Shown here: positions 57,289 through 64,000 of the stretch, piece by piece
Layout: each line of letters opens with the position of its first letter
Position numbering within the stretch: the stretch's first letter is position 1
Source: Shinella curvata
Lineage (GTDB): Bacteria; Pseudomonadota; Alphaproteobacteria; Rhizobiales; Rhizobiaceae
NCBI RefSeq assembly: GCF_022899935.1
Contig: NZ_JALJCJ010000006.1
Coordinates: 62,001 to 126,000 of the forward strand
Reading direction: 5' to 3'
Length of the DNA stretch: 64,000 bases
Notes under the pieces: generated by a model
What the model was told of the DNA's origin: nothing
What the model saw: only the letters and a program-made list of their open reading frames with translations
Database searches by the model: none
Program-made: the position numbers and the translations under genes

Positions 57289-58485
57289 ATGAAGACGTTT
57301 CAGTCAGGCTTTCGCCTGAGCTTGCTTGCCGCTGCGCTGCTTTCGTCTGCCGCAGTTCCCGCTTACGCGGATGCCCGGTCCGACGCGCTTCAGGCGCTGC
57401 CGGAGAATGTGCGCGCGCTCTACACCGAGGCCGTCGACGTAGCACCGGCCGCGCTGGGCGAATTCAAGGCGCCGGCCAAGCCGTGGCGCTGGTGCCATTC
57501 GGAATCCTATATGGGCAACCCCTGGCGCGTGACGTTCAACGATGAACTTGCCCGCCTCGTCAACGGCGCCAAGGAAGCCGGCGCCGTCTCGGAATTCATC
57601 GTCTCCGACTCGAACGGCGACGCCACGCAGCAGATCTCGCAGATCCGCTCCTTCATCGAACGCGGCTGCTCGGTCATCACCACGATTGCCGGTTCGTCGA
57701 CGGCGCTCAATGCCGTCATCGAGGACGCGCAGAAGGCAGGCATTCCCGTCATCACATCCGCAGGCGCGGTAACGACGCCCGCAGCAATCAATGTCATGCA
57801 CAACCAGAACCTCTGGGGTTACCAGATGGGCAAGGGCATCGCCGAGGCGCTGCCCAACGGCGGTGCAATCCTGCAGGTCGAGGGAATTTCCGGTCACCCG
57901 CTGGTTCAGCAGGAAAATGCCGGTCTCGACAAGGCCGTGGCCGAAAGCGGCAACCTGACGATTGCCCGCAAGGTCAGCGGCGAATGGACTGGCACGACCA
58001 CGAAATCCGCCGTTCTTCAGGCGCTGGCAACGACGCCGCAGCAGATCGATGCGGTGTGGTCCACGGGCAGCGAGGCGCGTTTCATCGCAGAGGCCTTCCA
58101 GCAGGCGGGCCGGCCCCTGCCGCTGATCGCAGGCTCCATTTCGGGAGATGCACTCGGCTTCTGGCATGAGAACGAGGACAGCTTCAAATTCTACGGCGGC
58201 GAGGTCTCGCCGCATGTCGCTGCACAGAATGCCTTCCGTGTCGCGCTCCGCATCATCGAAGGCCAGAAGCCGATCGTAAACACGATCATCGCGCCGATGC
58301 CCACCATCACGCAGGCTGATCTGCCGACCTGGTACAAGGACTGCATGAAGCCGGATTCGGCCGCGATCTTCCCGATTCCGCCGCAGGATCCCTTCCCGGA
58401 AGAACTGCTCAACGGCTACTTCTCGAACGGTCAGGCAACCCCGCTTTACGATTTCGCCAAGGTCCCGGCCTCCTGCGCGAAATAA
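57289..58485 (+). CDS. Periplasmic sugar-type binding protein of the rightward ABC system
   Basis: 398 residues from ATG 57289 with an excellent ribosome binding site (GGAGGAGGAAA). Signal peptide FRLSLLAAALLSSAAVPAYA. The mature protein is a type I receptor of the Peripla_BP_4 group: VSDSNGDATQQISQIRSFIE, GCSVITTIAGSSTALNAVIE, NQNLWGYQMGKGIAEALPNG and QQIDAVWSTGSEARFIAEAF. Several cysteine-containing segments (WRWCHSESYMGNPW, DCMKPDSA) suggest disulfides. A 12-bp hairpin follows at 58499. The binding pocket is not predictable. Confidence 0.92.
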   Translation: MKTFQSGFRLSLLAAALLSSAAVPAYADARSDALQALPENVRALYTEAVDVAPAALGEFKAPAKPWRWCHSESYMGNPWRVTFNDELARLVNGAKEAGAVSEFIVSDSNGDATQQISQIRSFIERGCSVITTIAGSSTALNAVIEDAQKAGIPVITSAGAVTTPAAINVMHNQNLWGYQMGKGIAEALPNGGAILQVEGISGHPLVQQENAGLDKAVAESGNLTIARKVSGEWTGTTTKSAVLQALATTPQQIDAVWSTGSEARFIAEAFQQAGRPLPLIAGSISGDALGFWHENEDSFKFYGGEVSPHVAAQNAFRVALRIIEGQKPIVNTIIAPMPTITQADLPTWYKDCMKPDSAAIFPIPPQDPFPEELLNGYFSNGQATPLYDFAKVPASCAK

Positions 58486-58498
58486 TCGCCTGAATGGT

Positions 58499-58526
58499 GA
58501 CCACCGCCGGCCCGCCGGCGGTGGTC
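58499..58526 (+). promoter_or_regulatory. Intercistronic hairpin after the binding-protein gene
   Basis: GACCACCGCCGG, loop CCCG, CCGGCGGTGGTC, followed by GTTTCGCGTTTGG. A perfect 12-bp stem begins 13 bases after the binding-protein stop. It also lies inside the longest open frame of the next gene, arguing that the ATPase gene starts downstream of it. Confidence 0.65.
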
Positions 58527-58559
58527 GTTTCGCGTTTGGCAATGAGAAGGCCGTCCCGC

Positions 58560-59390
58560 ATGCTTGCTACGACACATCCGCAATCCGGAATGGTCGCGAC
58601 ATCACGCATCCACCGCGTTGTCACCGGGAACGGCGGGGCCGCGCCCTCGCGCGGGGATACTGTCGAACTGACGGTCAGCCACCTGACCAAACGCTATGGC
58701 GAGACGCTGGCACTGAGCGACGCATCCGTTACGTTCAAGCCCGGCATCCACACGATCCTTGGCGAGAACGGCTCGGGAAAGAGCACGATGCTCAAGATCC
58801 TCTCGGGCGTCGTGTCGCCAAGCGAGGGGACGATCGCCCTGAACGGCCGCGCCATCAGCCCGCGCACGCCGCACGACATGCACGAACTGGGCCTCTCCAC
58901 GGTATTTCAGGAGGTGCTGATCGCGCCGCATCGCACCGTCGTCGAAAACATCTTTCTCGGCTATGACGGACCGCTGAGGCGGCGGATCGAGAAATCCGCA
59001 CGCGCGCCGCTTGCACAGGCGCTGCTCGCCGAAATCTCCCGCTTCCCCATTCCACTGTCCGCCCCTGCGGGTGAACTGCCGCTCGCCAGCCAGCAACTCA
59101 TCGTTCTCGCCCGCGCGCTCGTGCGCCTGCCGTCCATCCTGCTGCTCGACGAGGCGACGGCCGCCCTCGACTATGCCGACCGCGATCTTGTCTTCGATGC
59201 GATCGAAAACTATGCCGCTGCCGGCAACATCGTCATCTTCATCTCGCACCGTCTTGAAGAGGTGCGCCGCCTTTCCGATCGCGTCACCGTACTCAGAAGC
59301 GGACACATCGTCGAAACGCTCGAGAGAGACGGCATTACCGCCGAGAGGCTCCTCAAGCTCATGGCCCCGGAGGCGGCGATCCATGCCTGA
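58560..59390 (+). CDS. Ribose-type ABC ATPase, first nucleotide-binding domain as a separate protein
   Basis: 276 residues from ATG 58560; GTG 58494 is excluded by the hairpin and ATG 58590 is possible. It corresponds only to the N-terminal half of an RbsA/MglA protein. Walker A GENGSGKSTMLKIL, Q-loop LGLSTVFQEVLIAPHRTVVE, an atypical signature LPLASQQLIVLARAL lacking the SGG core, Walker B ILLLDEATAALD and H-switch VIFISHRLEEVRRLSDRV. Its 3' end overlaps the next gene by 8 bp in another frame, so the normal fusion has been separated, probably by frameshift, while both parts stayed open. Confidence 0.87.
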   Translation: MLATTHPQSGMVATSRIHRVVTGNGGAAPSRGDTVELTVSHLTKRYGETLALSDASVTFKPGIHTILGENGSGKSTMLKILSGVVSPSEGTIALNGRAISPRTPHDMHELGLSTVFQEVLIAPHRTVVENIFLGYDGPLRRRIEKSARAPLAQALLAEISRFPIPLSAPAGELPLASQQLIVLARALVRLPSILLLDEATAALDYADRDLVFDAIENYAAAGNIVIFISHRLEEVRRLSDRVTVLRSGHIVETLERDGITAERLLKLMAPEAAIHA

Positions 59391-60144
59391 CGATACGATC
59401 CTTTTGCGCTACGACGACCTCGTGCTCGCCCCCGGACGGGCGCCACTGTCGGGCGCCATCCGTGCCGGCGAGATCACCGGTATCGCCGGCCTCGAAGGCC
59501 ATGGCCAGGAGCAATTCCTCTTGGCACTGGCCGGCCTCGGACGATACCGGGAAGGCGCAATCACCGTCGAGACGACCGATCGCGGTCCGCTCTTCTATCG
59601 CGACCACTACGAGGCGGCGCGCCATGGCGTCGTCTACCTGCCGCGCGACCGGCGTGCGACCGGCATCTTTCCCGTGCTCTCCGTGCTCGACAATTTCGCA
59701 ATCCCGTCCATGCCGCGTTTTTCGCTGGCCGGCATTCTCAACCGCAAGCGCCTGAAAGACGAACTCGCCGCCTATACGGACTTCCTGTCGATCCGCTATC
59801 CCTCGGCAGATGCGCCGATTTCCGCGCTCAGTGGCGGCAACCAGCAGAAGGTATTGCTGGCGCGCCTGCTTGCACTCAAGCCCCGCGTCATGCTGCTCAA
59901 CGACCCGACCCGCGGTGTCGATCTCAACACCCGTCTGAAGTTTTACGAAGCGTTCCGTAAGCTCGCGGCCGAGAGCGGCATCGCCCTCGTCATTCTCTCA
60001 AGCGAGATCGAGGAAATCCTCACACTTTGCGACACGGTCTCGATCTTCCGGGATTTCGAATGCAGCACGGTTCTCGATCGCGATTCCATGTCGATGGAGC
60101 GCGTCATGGCTGCCATGTTCGGTCAGGAAGGAGAGCGCGCATGA
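59383..60144 (+). CDS. Ribose-type ABC ATPase, second nucleotide-binding domain as a separate protein
   Basis: 253 residues from ATG 59383. It matches the C-terminal half of RbsA/MglA: degenerate P-loop GLEGHGQEQFLLALAG, VVYLPRDRRATGIFPVLSVL, an intact signature LSGGNQQKVLLARLLALKPR and Walker B MLLNDPTRGVDLNTRL, in which Asn replaces the usual Asp/Leu before DP. In the first half-protein the P-loop is intact but the signature is not; here it is the reverse. The pair could therefore assemble one good composite ATP site, as in the fused family. It overlaps the permease gene by ATGA. Confidence 0.87.
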   Translation: MPDDTILLRYDDLVLAPGRAPLSGAIRAGEITGIAGLEGHGQEQFLLALAGLGRYREGAITVETTDRGPLFYRDHYEAARHGVVYLPRDRRATGIFPVLSVLDNFAIPSMPRFSLAGILNRKRLKDELAAYTDFLSIRYPSADAPISALSGGNQQKVLLARLLALKPRVMLLNDPTRGVDLNTRLKFYEAFRKLAAESGIALVILSSEIEEILTLCDTVSIFRDFECSTVLDRDSMSMERVMAAMFGQEGERA

Positions 60145-61118
60145 GCGCTGAACCGATGAATTTTCACAAGCCGCGCTTCTGGGCGCGCAGCGAGACGCGT
60201 CTTGCGGCGATCCTTTTCGTCGTGCTCGTTCTGCTCAACGCCGCACTGAACCCCGTTCGGTTCTCGCCGGTAAACTGGCCGACCGTGCTCGGCCTTGCCG
60301 CTCCGATGATCCTTGCAACCATGGCGACGACACTGCCGTTTCTGGCCGGTCGCGGCTCGATCGATGTCTCGGTCGGCCCCCTGATGGGCCTTATCAACGT
60401 CATCCTCGTCAAAGTGGTCATCGGCGATCTCGGCATTTCCTCGCCCTGGATCATCGTTCCGGCCGCGCTCATGCTCGGGCTTGCCTCCGGCGCCCTGAAC
60501 GGCTTTCTGGCTGCGATCCTGCGCATTCAGCCGATCGTCGCGACGCTCGCCACGTATCTCATCTACAGCGGGCTTGCACTCTCCATTCTGCCCTCGCCGT
60601 CCGGCACCGTGCCGGCATGGCTGTCCGCTCTTGCCGGTCCGCTGTCCTTCATACCCGTCGGCATCGTCATCATCGCATGGCTCTTCTTCAAGCGGCTGCC
60701 GTTCTACGAGCTTCTGATGGCCGTCGGCAGCGATGACCGCGCAGCGTTTACCGCCGGAGTGAACGTCCCGGTCATCCGCTTCTTCGCCTATGTATTTTCC
60801 GGCCTCGTCGCCGGTGTCGCAGCCCTTGCACTGACCGCGTTGATCGGCTCCGGTGACCCCAATATCGGCCCCGGCTATACGCTGATCGCCATTGCAGCGG
60901 CCGCCCTCGGCGGCGTCAGTCTTGCCGGCGGCGTCGGCGGGCTGGCGGCGGCCTTTATCGGTGCAGCCGATATCTTCCTGCTGCAGAACGTGCTGACATC
61001 CTTCAACGTCTCCACCTTCATGCTGCAGGCCGCCTATGGCGTCGTGCTGGTGCTTGCCGTTTGCCTCAACTCCGAAAAACTCAAAGCAAGGTTCCAGACC
61101 AAGAGGGCCAGCCGATGA
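60141..61118 (+). CDS. Ribose-type ABC permease 1 of the rightward system
   Basis: 325 residues from ATG 60141. About eight to ten helices beginning RLAAILFVVLVLLNAALNPV. The RbsC-family segment reads TTLPFLAGRGSIDVSVGPLM, and the coupling region is LLMAVGSDDRAAFTAGVNVP. ATGA overlaps join it to both neighbours. Together with permease 2 it would form a heterodimeric channel. Confidence 0.93.
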   Translation: MSAEPMNFHKPRFWARSETRLAAILFVVLVLLNAALNPVRFSPVNWPTVLGLAAPMILATMATTLPFLAGRGSIDVSVGPLMGLINVILVKVVIGDLGISSPWIIVPAALMLGLASGALNGFLAAILRIQPIVATLATYLIYSGLALSILPSPSGTVPAWLSALAGPLSFIPVGIVIIAWLFFKRLPFYELLMAVGSDDRAAFTAGVNVPVIRFFAYVFSGLVAGVAALALTALIGSGDPNIGPGYTLIAIAAAALGGVSLAGGVGGLAAAFIGAADIFLLQNVLTSFNVSTFMLQAAYGVVLVLAVCLNSEKLKARFQTKRASR

Positions 61119-62071
61119 CGACCGCCCTCTTCTCCAACCGCGCCGTGATCGCCTTCATCGGCGTGATCATCGTATTCCTGCTCGGAACGATCCTCATTCC
61201 CGGCTTCGGCAGTGTGTTTTCGGTGCGCGCCATGCTGATCCTTGCATCGCTGCTGGCGATTGCCGCACTTGGCCAGACGCTCGTCATGATCCTTGGCGGC
61301 ATCGACCTGTCGATCCCTTTCATCATCGGCTTCGCCAATGTCGTCTTCGCCAGCCTTTACGGGAGCGGCATGCCGGCCTTGCCTGCCTTCCTCATCGTCA
61401 TCGCCTGTGCTGCTGCCATCGGCGCGCTCTCCGGCGCCCTTTCCGCCGGCCTCTCGATCCACCCGCTGATCGTCACGCTCGGCGTCGGCACGGTGGTTCA
61501 GGCCGCCGTGCAGCTGTGGACGCGTGGCCTGCCCACCGGCTCGGCACCGCCTTTCATCAATGATTTTGTGTCGCTCGGCGGCACAATCGGCCCCCTGCCA
61601 TTCCCCTGGCTGATCCCGTTCACGCTGGCGCTCACGCTCGGCTGCGTCTTCGTGCTGCACCGAACGGTTTATGGTCGCCGGCTCTATGCGCTCGGCTCTA
61701 ACCTGAAGGCGGCGGAACTTGCTCTCGTACGTCCCGTCGCCATGTGGACGACGACCTTTGCGCTGAGCGCCGTCTTCGCCGCTCTTGCCGGCATCCTGCT
61801 GGTCGGCTTCACCGGCTCTTCGAGTGCGACGGTCGGCACGCCCTACCTGTTCCAGACCGTTTCGGCGGTGGTGATCGGCGGCACGGCGCTCATCGGCGGG
61901 CGCGGCGGCTTCGTCGGCACGGTCGCCGGCGCCATCGTGCTCGTCGAGCTGCGCACGCTGCTGATCGGCCTCGGCCTTTCGGAAGCTCTGGTGCAGTCCG
62001 CGCTTGGGCTTCTCATTCTGCTGCTCGTCGCCGCCTATGGACGTGACCAGCATATCCGCAACCTGATCTGA
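61115..62071 (+). CDS. Ribose-type ABC permease 2 of the rightward system
   Basis: 318 residues from ATG 61115. RbsC-family hallmarks are ALGQTLVMILGGIDLSIPFI, the cytoplasmic loop RRLYALGSNLKAAELALVRP and PYLFQTVSAVVIGGTALIGG. It pairs with permease 1. The M24 peptidase gene follows after 9 bp. Confidence 0.94.
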   Translation: MTTALFSNRAVIAFIGVIIVFLLGTILIPGFGSVFSVRAMLILASLLAIAALGQTLVMILGGIDLSIPFIIGFANVVFASLYGSGMPALPAFLIVIACAAAIGALSGALSAGLSIHPLIVTLGVGTVVQAAVQLWTRGLPTGSAPPFINDFVSLGGTIGPLPFPWLIPFTLALTLGCVFVLHRTVYGRRLYALGSNLKAAELALVRPVAMWTTTFALSAVFAALAGILLVGFTGSSSATVGTPYLFQTVSAVVIGGTALIGGRGGFVGTVAGAIVLVELRTLLIGLGLSEALVQSALGLLILLLVAAYGRDQHIRNLI

Positions 62072-62080
62072 GGAGATCCC

Positions 62081-63202
62081 ATGGACGAACGGCTTGCAAA
62101 GACCATTGCCGCCATCAGGGAGACTGGCGCGGACTGGGGCCTGTTCACCAGCCCGGACGGCGTCGCCTATGCGCTTGGCCATATCTCCGGCATCGAGGCC
62201 GGCCCTTCACCCTTCGCGGGTGGTCCGAGCCTCGGGATCGTTGGCGTGAATGGTGAAACCGCGCTCCTGGTCACCAATCTGGAAGCAGGCACCGGAAGCT
62301 GGGCCGATCTCGTCATCACCTATACCGGCTTCTCCTTCAAGGAGGCGACCGACATCTTCGCGAACTATGTTTCGCAGGCAAACGCACTGCTGCGACGTCT
62401 CAAGGTCGGTGGAAAGATTGCGGTCGAGCCGCATGCCCTACCCGCCTCCATCCTCCCGCTGCTGGAAGACAGCGTGGTCGTTTCCGTTGAACCGGCCTTC
62501 CGCCGCCAGCGCGCGATCAAGACCAAAACCGAGATCGGACTGTTGCGCGAAGCGGCGCTGACGGCTTCCGCTGGGCAGCAGGCCTTCCTTTCGGCAACCC
62601 GCGCCGGGATGAGCGAACTCGACCTCTTCGCCACCATCCGGCTTGCCATGGAAACCCGCGCCGGCGAACGCCTGCCTGTCACCGGCGACCTCATTTCCGG
62701 GCGGGAGCGCACGTCTCAGTTCATGGGGTGGCCCGGCAACCGCATCCTGGAAACGGGCGATCCGCTGATCTGCGATCTGGCGCCGCGCGTCGCCGGTTAC
62801 TGGGGCGACAGCTGCGCGTCGGCCATGATCGGGACGCCGTCCGCCGGCTTCGAAAAGCTCTTCGGCGCCGCCCGAAGCGCATTGGACATGGCAATCGAAA
62901 CCATTCGTCCGGGGCTTGGCATCGACGCGCTCGACCAGAGCCTGCAGGCGACGATCAACCGGCACGGCTATTCCTACGCGCACCATTCCGGCCACTCGAT
63001 CGGAACCGGCGTGCATGAATGGCCGCGCCTTGTCGCCTATGAGCGAGAGTCCCTGAAGGAAGACATGGTGATAATGGTGGAGCCGACCGCGCTCGATCCT
63101 GATGTCGGCGGTGTGCGGCTCGAATATATGCTGCGGGTGACGGCAACGGGCTGCGAAGTGCTGACCGACTTCGCCCATCGGCCGGATATTCCATCTTCCT
63201 AG
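62081..63202 (+). CDS. M24-family metallopeptidase (Xaa-Pro peptidase/creatinase type)
   Basis: 373 residues. The N-terminal creatinase-like domain (about 1-145) precedes the pita-bread catalytic domain. Five metal ligands are visible: Asp in LICDLAPRVAGYW, Asp in GDSCASAMIG, His in YAHHSGHSIGTGVHEWPRL, Glu in VIMVEPTALDP and Glu in VRLEYMLRVTATG. It may cleave a proline-containing or amidine-type bond. As the last gene of a sugar-type ABC operon it suggests the imported ligand carries an amide or imide bond. It overlaps the convergent LacI-type gene by 4 bp. Confidence 0.92.
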   Translation: MDERLAKTIAAIRETGADWGLFTSPDGVAYALGHISGIEAGPSPFAGGPSLGIVGVNGETALLVTNLEAGTGSWADLVITYTGFSFKEATDIFANYVSQANALLRRLKVGGKIAVEPHALPASILPLLEDSVVVSVEPAFRRQRAIKTKTEIGLLREAALTASAGQQAFLSATRAGMSELDLFATIRLAMETRAGERLPVTGDLISGRERTSQFMGWPGNRILETGDPLICDLAPRVAGYWGDSCASAMIGTPSAGFEKLFGAARSALDMAIETIRPGLGIDALDQSLQATINRHGYSYAHHSGHSIGTGVHEWPRLVAYERESLKEDMVIMVEPTALDPDVGGVRLEYMLRVTATGCEVLTDFAHRPDIPSS

Positions 63203-64000
63203 CCGCTGTCGCGGATCATCAGCTTGAACCCCATATCGATGAGCGTGGTTTCGGATTGGATGCCGCGCATGCCCTCCAGGAGAAGGCGCCCGGCCTCGCG
63301 GCCGATTTCCGCCGAAGGTACGGAGACTGTCGTCAGCGATGGAATGAGATGCCGGGCAAGCTCGAAGTCGCCGAAGCCGGTAATGGCAAGACGCTCCGGC
63401 ACCTTCAGGCCGATACGCACGCTTTCCTGTAATGCGCCCGAGGCGATGATGTCGCTCGAAAACATCACGGCATCAGCTTCAGGATAACGCGCGAGTGCCT
63501 TGCGCAAGAGATCCGCACCGGATGCCATGGTCAAGGGCAGGTCCCGCGAGATGGAAATCCGTGGCGCCTTGCCGGGAAACAGCTCCTCCATGGCCGCGGC
63601 AAAGCCGTCCCGCCGCTCGGCTGCGCGGCTATCGCCCTTGCGCAGCACACCGGCAAAGACGATGTTCGTCCGACCGGAGCGCACGAGATGCCGTGCCATT
63701 TCGGCAATCGCGTCCGTGTTGGAAAAACCGACGAGCCGATCGATCGGCTTTTCCGTCATGTCCCAGCCCTCGACGACCGGAATGCCGGCACGTTTCAGCA
63801 TGGTCACGCTGGCGCGGGTATGGTGCGTGCCGATCAGGAACACGCCATCCGGCCGCCGCCCGAGCAGACTGCGGATCACGTCTTCCTCGCGGTCCAGCCG
63901 GTAATCGGTGTTGCCGAGGAAGATCTGGTACCCCTCGCGGTGCAGCACCTCGGAGAAGTGCTGCATGGTTTCAGCGAAGACGGAGGCCGAGAGCGTTGGG
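63199..64000 (-). CDS. LacI-family regulator, C-terminal part (5' end outside window)
   Basis: The frame is open from the window edge to the stop at 63199 (267 residues seen). It starts inside the effector domain with PTLSASVFAETMQHFSEVLH, the standard segment that follows the DNA-binding domain. Next come YQIFLGNTDYRLDREEDVIR, LLGRRPDGVFLIGTHHTRAS, ADAVMFSSDIIASGALQESV and VPERLAITGFGDFELARHLI. The helix-turn-helix lies beyond 64000. It is convergent with the M24 gene and is the best candidate to bind the AGCGCT operators between 57117 and 57203. Confidence 0.93.
   Translation of the reverse strand, partial: PTLSASVFAETMQHFSEVLHREGYQIFLGNTDYRLDREEDVIRSLLGRRPDGVFLIGTHHTRASVTMLKRAGIPVVEGWDMTEKPIDRLVGFSNTDAIAEMARHLVRSGRTNIVFAGVLRKGDSRAAERRDGFAAAMEELFPGKAPRISISRDLPLTMASGADLLRKALARYPEADAVMFSSDIIASGALQESVRIGLKVPERLAITGFGDFELARHLIPSLTTVSVPSAEIGREAGRLLLEGMRGIQSETTLIDMGFKLMIRDSG

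Overview
The window looks like part of a large accessory replicon or catabolic region of an alphaproteobacterium in the Rhizobiales, most likely Rhizobiaceae (Rhizobium, Agrobacterium, Ensifer or Shinella type). This rests on high GC, tightly packed operons with ATGA/GTGA/TTGA overlaps, many ABC importers of several classes, an ECF sigma/ChrR pair, an alphaproteobacterial-type LexA box and an RpoE2-like stress promoter before otsA. The genus is an inference. No rRNA, tRNA, insertion sequence, phage, CRISPR array or replication origin was recognised.

Layout. 1-5.3 kb: the tail of an AraC regulator, a catabolic operon (DapA-family lyase, aldehyde dehydrogenase, FAD amine/amino-acid oxidase) and a GlxA-type regulator. 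5.5-5.9 kb: a remnant in which the start of a heme oxygenase gene is joined to the kinase end of what was probably a bacteriophytochrome. 6.0-13.0 kb: a membrane-lipid/photo-oxidative stress island built around an ECF sigma factor and its ChrR-like zinc anti-sigma. It includes an FAD oxidoreductase, DUF1295, a cyclopropane-synthase-like methyltransferase, DUF2177, DUF2147 and DUF1365 genes. Three TGATCC-N18-TA(A/G)A(A/G) promoters and one variant precede its transcription units. 13.1-15.1 kb: a LacI regulator divergent from a phytanoyl-CoA-dioxygenase-like gene, with a 26-bp perfect palindrome between them and a hairpin covering the dioxygenase ribosome binding site. 15.4-26.1 kb: otsA, a diguanylate cyclase, a 1.9-kDa-residue RTX-type adhesin/exoprotein with eleven tandem domains, and a SulP anion transporter. 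26.4-29.2 kb: a DNA-repair pair (UdgX fusion plus radical-SAM partner) behind a perfect GTTC-N7-GTTC LexA box.

29.5-36.1 kb: an operon for uptake and gamma-glutamylation of an amine (glutamine-synthetase-like ligase, complete polyamine-type ABC importer, iron alcohol dehydrogenase) with a divergent LuxR-type regulator. 37.0-47.1 kb: a second amine/amino-acid module made of a branched-chain-type ABC importer with a fused permease-ATPase, an RpiR regulator, an isochorismatase-like hydrolase, another glutamine-synthetase-like ligase, an N-formylglutamate amidohydrolase-like protein and a class III aminotransferase. 47.1-49.2 kb: an ArsR regulator with two operators, an MFS exporter and a decayed HAD hydrolase.

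49.3-64 kb: two divergent operons, each with a ribose-type ABC importer, back to back across a control region that holds LacI-type operator sequences. The leftward operon also encodes a class III CoA-transferase, a solute-binding-like protein with no signal peptide, an enoyl-CoA hydratase and an FAH-family hydrolase. The rightward one has its ATPase split into two genes, two permeases and an M24 peptidase, followed by a convergent LacI-family gene cut by the window edge. The sum suggests import of an organic compound followed by CoA-thioester chemistry, with the substrate unknown.
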